Positions 59,828 through 64,000 of a DNA stretch of 64,000 nt are shown one piece after another; the stretch's first letter is position 1; each line of letters begins with the position of its first letter. The notes under the pieces are model-generated. The model saw only the letters and a program-made list of their open reading frames with translations. It made no database searches and was not told where the DNA came from. The translations under genes were made by a program, and so were the position numbers. The DNA comes from Bugulina stolonifera (lineage: Eukaryota; Bryozoa; Gymnolaemata; Cheilostomatida; Bugulidae): the NCBI GenBank assembly GCA_935421135.1, contig OW285196.1, positions 1,240,001 to 1,304,000 on the forward strand. The letters are read 5' to 3'.

Positions 59828-62800
59828 CTAGTTAGACATCAGTGCTCTGGAGTCAAGAAGAGGAAATAAATAGAGTTTCCTGAAGTTGGTAAAAGTACAA
59901 CGGCATTCTGGGACAGCACCACCAGCCCATCTTCTATCACCCACTCGGTTCCTTCTAGCTTCACAAGCTCTCCTAACCCTGTGTTGTATCTGTAAAGTGT
60001 TATATAAATACTATATAATTGCCTAGCATATACAATACAGGTACAAGTAGTAGTGTTAGTAAGTTACAGGGGAGATAATTGTTTATTATACTTACTATTT
60101 TAAACAGAGTCTCCACATCTCTGTGACAGGAATGTTTGTAGAATGTGGCCACAAGTATTCTGATAAATGGTGAACCATGAGTAGTATATCTTAGAGAGCT
60201 GTAAGCTACAACACATACATACAGAACGTGACGTAAATTAACATAAGTAATGTCTTTGGTTTGTGTACTACAGCCATGGTCTGGTCTTTCAACAAGACAG
60301 AAGCAAAAGTAGTTGTCTTCTCTATTTATTCTAGAACAGAACCAAGCTACTCACTCAATCAGAAACAAATAATGTCTAAAGCTGTCAAAATCTCTCCATT
60401 AAAACTATGACTGTACTTACATTCACTACTGGATTTCATTATAATGAAGTCATCAGCATCAAATATGACTCGTTCATTTGATGTGACATCATCAGTTGGT
60501 GTAGGTGGTGGTGTGACATCATCAGTTGGTGTAGATGGAGGTGTGACATCATCAGTTGGTGTAGATGGGGGTGTGACATCATCATTTAGCGGGTGTAGGG
60601 GTGTGACATCATCAGTTGGTGTAGATGGTGGTGTGACATCATCAGTTGGTGTAGATGGAGGTGTGACCTCATCAGTTGGTGTAGATGGGGGTATGACATC
60701 ATCATTTAGCGGGTGTAGGGGTGTGACATCATCAGTTGGTGTAGATGGGGGTGTGACATCATCAGTTGTTGTGATGTCATTATTGGACTCATTACTCTGC
60801 ATGTTAGTAGACGAGGGTACGACATCTGTCTCTACTGATGAGGTCACTGAATGTTGTGTATCAGTTCTATCTTCACTCACTACTCCTCTGTCTACTTCAG
60901 CTAAAATAATGTAATAAATATGTTGTTTATACATATTCACTAACACTGAGTAAAATGAAATCTGGAAAAGGGGTAGGACCTGACCATATCCCATCATATG
61001 CCTGGAAGATGGATAGTTCGTCTGGCCAAGCAAAATCCCAGGCCAATAGTCCTGCTGGCCTAGGCTGGTTGGCCAACTTGTAATTTTTATTTGTAGTCGC
61101 GAAGACACTAGCAAGGGTGTGGAAATTATCTGTATATCAAACTATTGAGCCACACAATGAAAATCTGGAAAAGAGTGCTCTCCCAAATTTATATATTGGA
61201 GAGGACAACTTATGAGACCCTTTGTTTGCACTGTGATAACTGATGAAGAGGTACAGGGAGTGACGGAGAGAACTGTATCTAGTGTTCATAGACGTTGAGA
61301 TGAATTATGGCATTGCTGCATGAGAGCCACTAAGATAGTAGAGCCTTATGTAAGAGCAGCACAGGATTTGTATAAGGGGAGTGCCACAGCAGTTAGAACA
61401 GCTGTAGGAATGACAGCTTCCTTTGATGTACTAAGGATTAGCATTGAATCTATTTCTATTACAGAACAAAAGAGGGAAGAAATGGAGTGGACAATGCAGA
61501 CGACATAGTACATAGTACAACCAGAGAGGACATATGGATTAAAACTGAGAAGTGGAGGGAAGAGCTAGAGAAGAGAGTATACGTGTTCAACAACAAGGGG
61601 AGTGCCTAAAGTATAAGGTTTCAAATACCTGGGTTGTCTACTACAAAGTGATGGGAAATGCAACAGGGAAGTGAAGAAGAAAGTGCAAGCCGGGTGGAAA
61701 TCTTGGAGGAAACTCTCAAGAGTGTTGAGTGATAGAAGGATAGCTCGGAACCCAAGGGGAAGATTTACCAAATTGCTGTGAGACCAGCTATGATATGTGG
61801 GCTAGAGGCACTAGCAACCACCAAGAGGTATGTCGAGGAGTTGGAGACAACAGAACTGAGTATGCTACGCTTTGGACTGGGAGTAACGTGATTGGACAGA
61901 ATCACATAAATGAAAGAATAACAGGAACGGCTCACATTACGGTGGTTTGGTCATGTGTTGAGGAAAGAGAAGAATTATCTAAGAAAGAAAATGCTTGAAT
62001 TTGAAATATTAGGAAGAAGACGCAGGGGTAGACCGGGGAGAAGGCATCTAGATGTAACAACAGGAGTGACCATGGAACTGGCAGAAGAGAGAATTGAATG
62101 GAGAGAGAAAGCAGGAAGATGATGGTTATAAATATTTACTAACACTATTAGATATACAAGATGTAGTATATATAGTGTGATGTCTGACAGACAGGTAGGA
62201 GTTGTATTACCTTGTACTAGTACAATGTACATACTAGACACCAAGTAAGCCAGTATAAGTACACATGTACTTACTCCCAGAGCAGGCCTGAACTATTATC
62301 AGTTTTGGTTTTCCTTTCATTGCAGGGAAGTTGGAAGCAGTGAGAAGGTTTTGTATAGTAGAGAGGGGTAAGTAGACGTTGTCAGAACAGAGGATTTGAT
62401 CATTTGAAGTACCATGACTCATCAGGATTAGTATGAACATTGAATATCTGTAGTGAACAGGTAGAGTTGTCTCCTCCTTGATTAAACTCAGCATTTCCTA
62501 CAATATACAAGTACACTATAATTATAGTAATATATGGTAATAACTATACACTGTATAGTAGTGTACTGGGAGTATATCAGATTCTCACCTCCGACGGCAG
62601 ATCTGTGACATCAACCTCTTCACCCACCATCTCAAATTTCATGTCTTCAAACAACCTCTTCAGATTATCAAAGTCTACACTGGCACCCGGTCTTCTATGA
62701 CGAGGACGGTCAGTAAACAGCTGATTGTTTATTATGAGAAATCTACCTCTAACTCCGTCTCTCATAGGATACACCTACAGGTATTCATCAGAGGATAAGA

Positions 62801-63644
62801 GTATAGAATATTATGTATTATTATATATATAGACAGTAGCAGATAACTCCTAATAAAGACACAGTGATGGTACCTTAGTGGTATTTAGATAGAGACTCCT
62901 AACTGACTGTCTAGTGCAGGGTTTAAGGTCCAGAGTTATACAGACATTGTCTTCTCTCTCCAGATCTACATATCCTTCCTCCTCTACGTCAGATAAATCA
63001 CTCTCTACCTCCGTCTGTGGTGCAGAGGTCTGTGGGAGAGTGCTACCATCTGGTGTAGAGGTCTGTGGAAGAGTAGCACCATCTGGTGTAGAGGTTTGTG
63101 GGAGAGTAGTATTATCTGGTGCAGAGGTCTGTGGGAGAGTAGCACCATCTGGTGTAGAGGTCTGTAGGAGAGTAGTACCATCCGGTGTAGACGTCTGTGG
63201 GAGAGTAGTACCATCTGGTGTAGACGTCTGTGGGAGAGTAGTACCATCTGGTGTAGACATCAGTGGGAGAATAGCACTATCTGGTGTAGAGGTCTGTGGA
63301 AGAGTAGTACCATCTGGTGTAGACATCTGTGGGAGAATAGCACTATCTGGTGTAGAGGTCTGTGGGAGAGGAGTACCATCTGGTGTAGAGGTCTGTAGGA
63401 GGTCTACCTTGAGGTCTACAAACAATGTCCAGAACTGAAGGTTAGTTTCAGTCGACCAATAGAATAGCTGCAGGTAACATCCGAGCACGTGAATTAGTCT
63501 ACTGGTCTGTATAGATACATGCAAACTACAAGTCTACTTTATCGAACAAACTACCTCCAGCTGGAGAGAGTGGCAGACGCTGTTGTTCCAATTGACGTAG
63601 ATACTTCTCTAGTTTGACTTTCTCTCTCTTTGTTAAATGGTAAC
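59828..63644 (-). CDS. Caspase (cysteine protease), p20 and p10 present, 5' end outside window
   Basis: Seven phase-matched exons in coding order: 63644-63555, 63415-62874, 62774-62589, 62497-62275, 60900-60421, 60205-60096, 59989-59828 (stop TAG). About 597 residues are in the window. Exon 1 is a charged helical end of the prodomain (YHLTKREKVKLEKYLRQLEQ). Exon 2 is a linker of 11-residue TPDGTTLPQTS repeats. Exons 3-4 are the p20 subunit: YPMRDGVRGRFLIINNQLF, RRPGASVDFDNLKRLF, catalytic His in LILMSHGTS (codon 62416-62414) and catalytic Cys in KPKLIIVQACSG (codon 62284-62282). The pentapeptide QACSG has Ser where QACRG is usual. Exon 5 is a p20-p10 linker of 10-residue TPPSTPTDDV repeats. 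Exons 5-7 form p10: DADDFIIMKSSSE, HGSPFIRILVATF and the C-terminal KLYLFP. Role by family: Asp-specific proteolysis in apoptosis or immunity. Which prodomain (CARD, DED or none) lies upstream is unknown. Confidence 0.92.
60480..60770 (-). repeat. Coding 30-bp minisatellite in the caspase p20-p10 linker
   Basis: About nine 30-bp units (GATGTCACACC then TCCATCTACACCAACT on the coding strand) encode TPPSTPTDDV. A variant unit encodes TPLHPLNDDV twice. Frame is kept throughout. Confidence 0.92.
61245..62125 (+). mobile_element. RTE-like LINE fragment in a caspase intron, antisense to the gene
   Basis: Broken plus-strand frames read VFID, then YVRAAQDLYKGSATAVRTAV (61345 onward), a gap, QAGWKSWRKLSRVLSDRR, RPAMICGLEALATTKR and ELSMLRFGLGVT. 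This is the usual order at the C-terminal side of RTE-like reverse transcriptases. The FADD box region is deleted. It lies between exons 62497-62275 and 60900-60421 and is the same family as the fragment at 9680-10430. Confidence 0.78.
63010..63410 (-). repeat. Coding 33-bp minisatellite in the caspase prodomain-p20 linker
   Basis: About twelve 33-bp units encoding TPDGTTLPQTS variants (CAGATGGTACTACTCTCCC on the coding strand). They stay in frame, and one frame on each strand is open as a side effect. Confidence 0.92.
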
Positions 63645-64000
63645 CTGAATAAGACAAACTGTCACGGTAGTTCACCTTAATATGTATATAATATAGTATA
63701 ATACTGCTACTGCAAAGTACTTGAGTTTATGAATAGCCAAAGATTTTGTTTTTATACAACAAGTGGAGTCCAAAACACAGTTGGTACAAAATGCAGGTAC
63801 AGCTCTCTTGATTAACTTCCTGCTTGGAAAGATAAGTGGGACGTGTAGTGGTTAAGCTGTCTACTAAGCTAGGACAGCAGAAAGAAAGGTGAATCACTAA
63901 AACAACAGGATGCCGGGCCAGGCTTGAACATAAATAACATACCATCCCATTTCTTACTCACACCTGTCTATTTATACACATACATAACTCACATGGAAAT
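63645..64000. other. Probable caspase intron running out of the window
   Basis: The exon at 63644-63555 begins after a TTATTCAG acceptor, so an upstream exon must exist. No convincing exon is seen before the window ends. Confidence 0.4.

Noticed and set aside
59861..59989. Alternative frame YNTGLGELVKLEGTEWVIED for the last caspase exon
   Set aside because: The phase-0 frame from the upstream exon ends in KLYLFP, the caspase p10 signature, and reaches a proper stop.
569..60770. CRISPR array
   Set aside because: All tandem repeats here are contiguous units without unique spacers, and the genome is animal.
60444..60914. 156-codon plus-strand frame (VTSSVGVDGG repeats)
   Set aside because: It is the antisense shadow of the caspase p20-p10 linker repeat.
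62914..63438. 174-codon plus-strand frame (SGVEVCGRV repeats)
   Set aside because: It is the antisense shadow of the caspase prodomain linker repeat.

Overview
The window is nuclear DNA from an animal. It is AT-rich and intron-rich with GT-AG splice sites, it is dense in transposons and minisatellites, and it carries a caspase gene and the start of a glycerol kinase 5-like gene. The mixture of KDZ-type and hAT-type transposase genes, RTE-like LINEs, tRNA-derived SINEs and abundant ACATGTA words would suit a sponge or another early-branching marine invertebrate. The phylum is inference. Exons were found by reading both strands for GT-AG boundaries and were accepted when reading phase matched across introns. 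All gene models are therefore hand-built.

Layout. 1-5.7 kb: transposon graveyard (small hAT-like MITE, Ty3-like gag and integrase remnants, and a second hAT-like element that was itself invaded by a TIR element holding a LINE reverse transcriptase; then a 5'-truncated LINE). 8.5-15.6 kb: a split plus-strand gene related to KDZ transposases, with an antisense LINE and a tRNA-like sequence in its introns and a TGA in its most recognisable exon. 15.8-16.6 kb: a 752-bp element with TTAA target duplications. 17-21.4 kb: mostly empty. 21.5-22.9 kb: three phase-matched exons of an unknown minus-strand gene. 25.1-27.4 kb: two hAT-type non-autonomous elements in opposite orientation, each with a perfect 8-bp target duplication. 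27.4-31.4 kb: an intact LTR retrotransposon that codes only for a Gag-like protein.

32.1-33.3 kb: a 34-bp minisatellite running into two phase 1-1 Cys-rich exons. 34-44 kb: short tandem repeats, a clean 577-bp hAT-like MITE and a SINE. 44-48.6 kb (minus): a donor-site minisatellite with an adjacent exon, then a broken hAT transposase gene (TTF-like zinc finger to dimerisation region). 49-51.4 kb (minus): exons 1 and 2 of a GK5-like kinase, with a third hAT-type MITE in the intron and a minisatellite just upstream of the ATG. 53-58 kb: hairpins, an LTR/gag fragment and a roughly 2.6-kb foldback element with GC-rich arms of about 600-690 bp. 58.5-59.7 kb: a 27-bp minisatellite. 59.8-63.6 kb (minus): a caspase gene, seven exons recognised, open at its 5' end beyond the window, with two low-complexity repeat linkers and a LINE fragment in one intron.

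Host functions visible are proteolysis in cell death or inflammation (caspase) and sugar or glycerol phosphorylation (GK5-like). Nothing suggests that the host genes form one pathway. The main story is layered transposition: nested insertions with readable target duplications, and tandem repeats abutting or inside exons.
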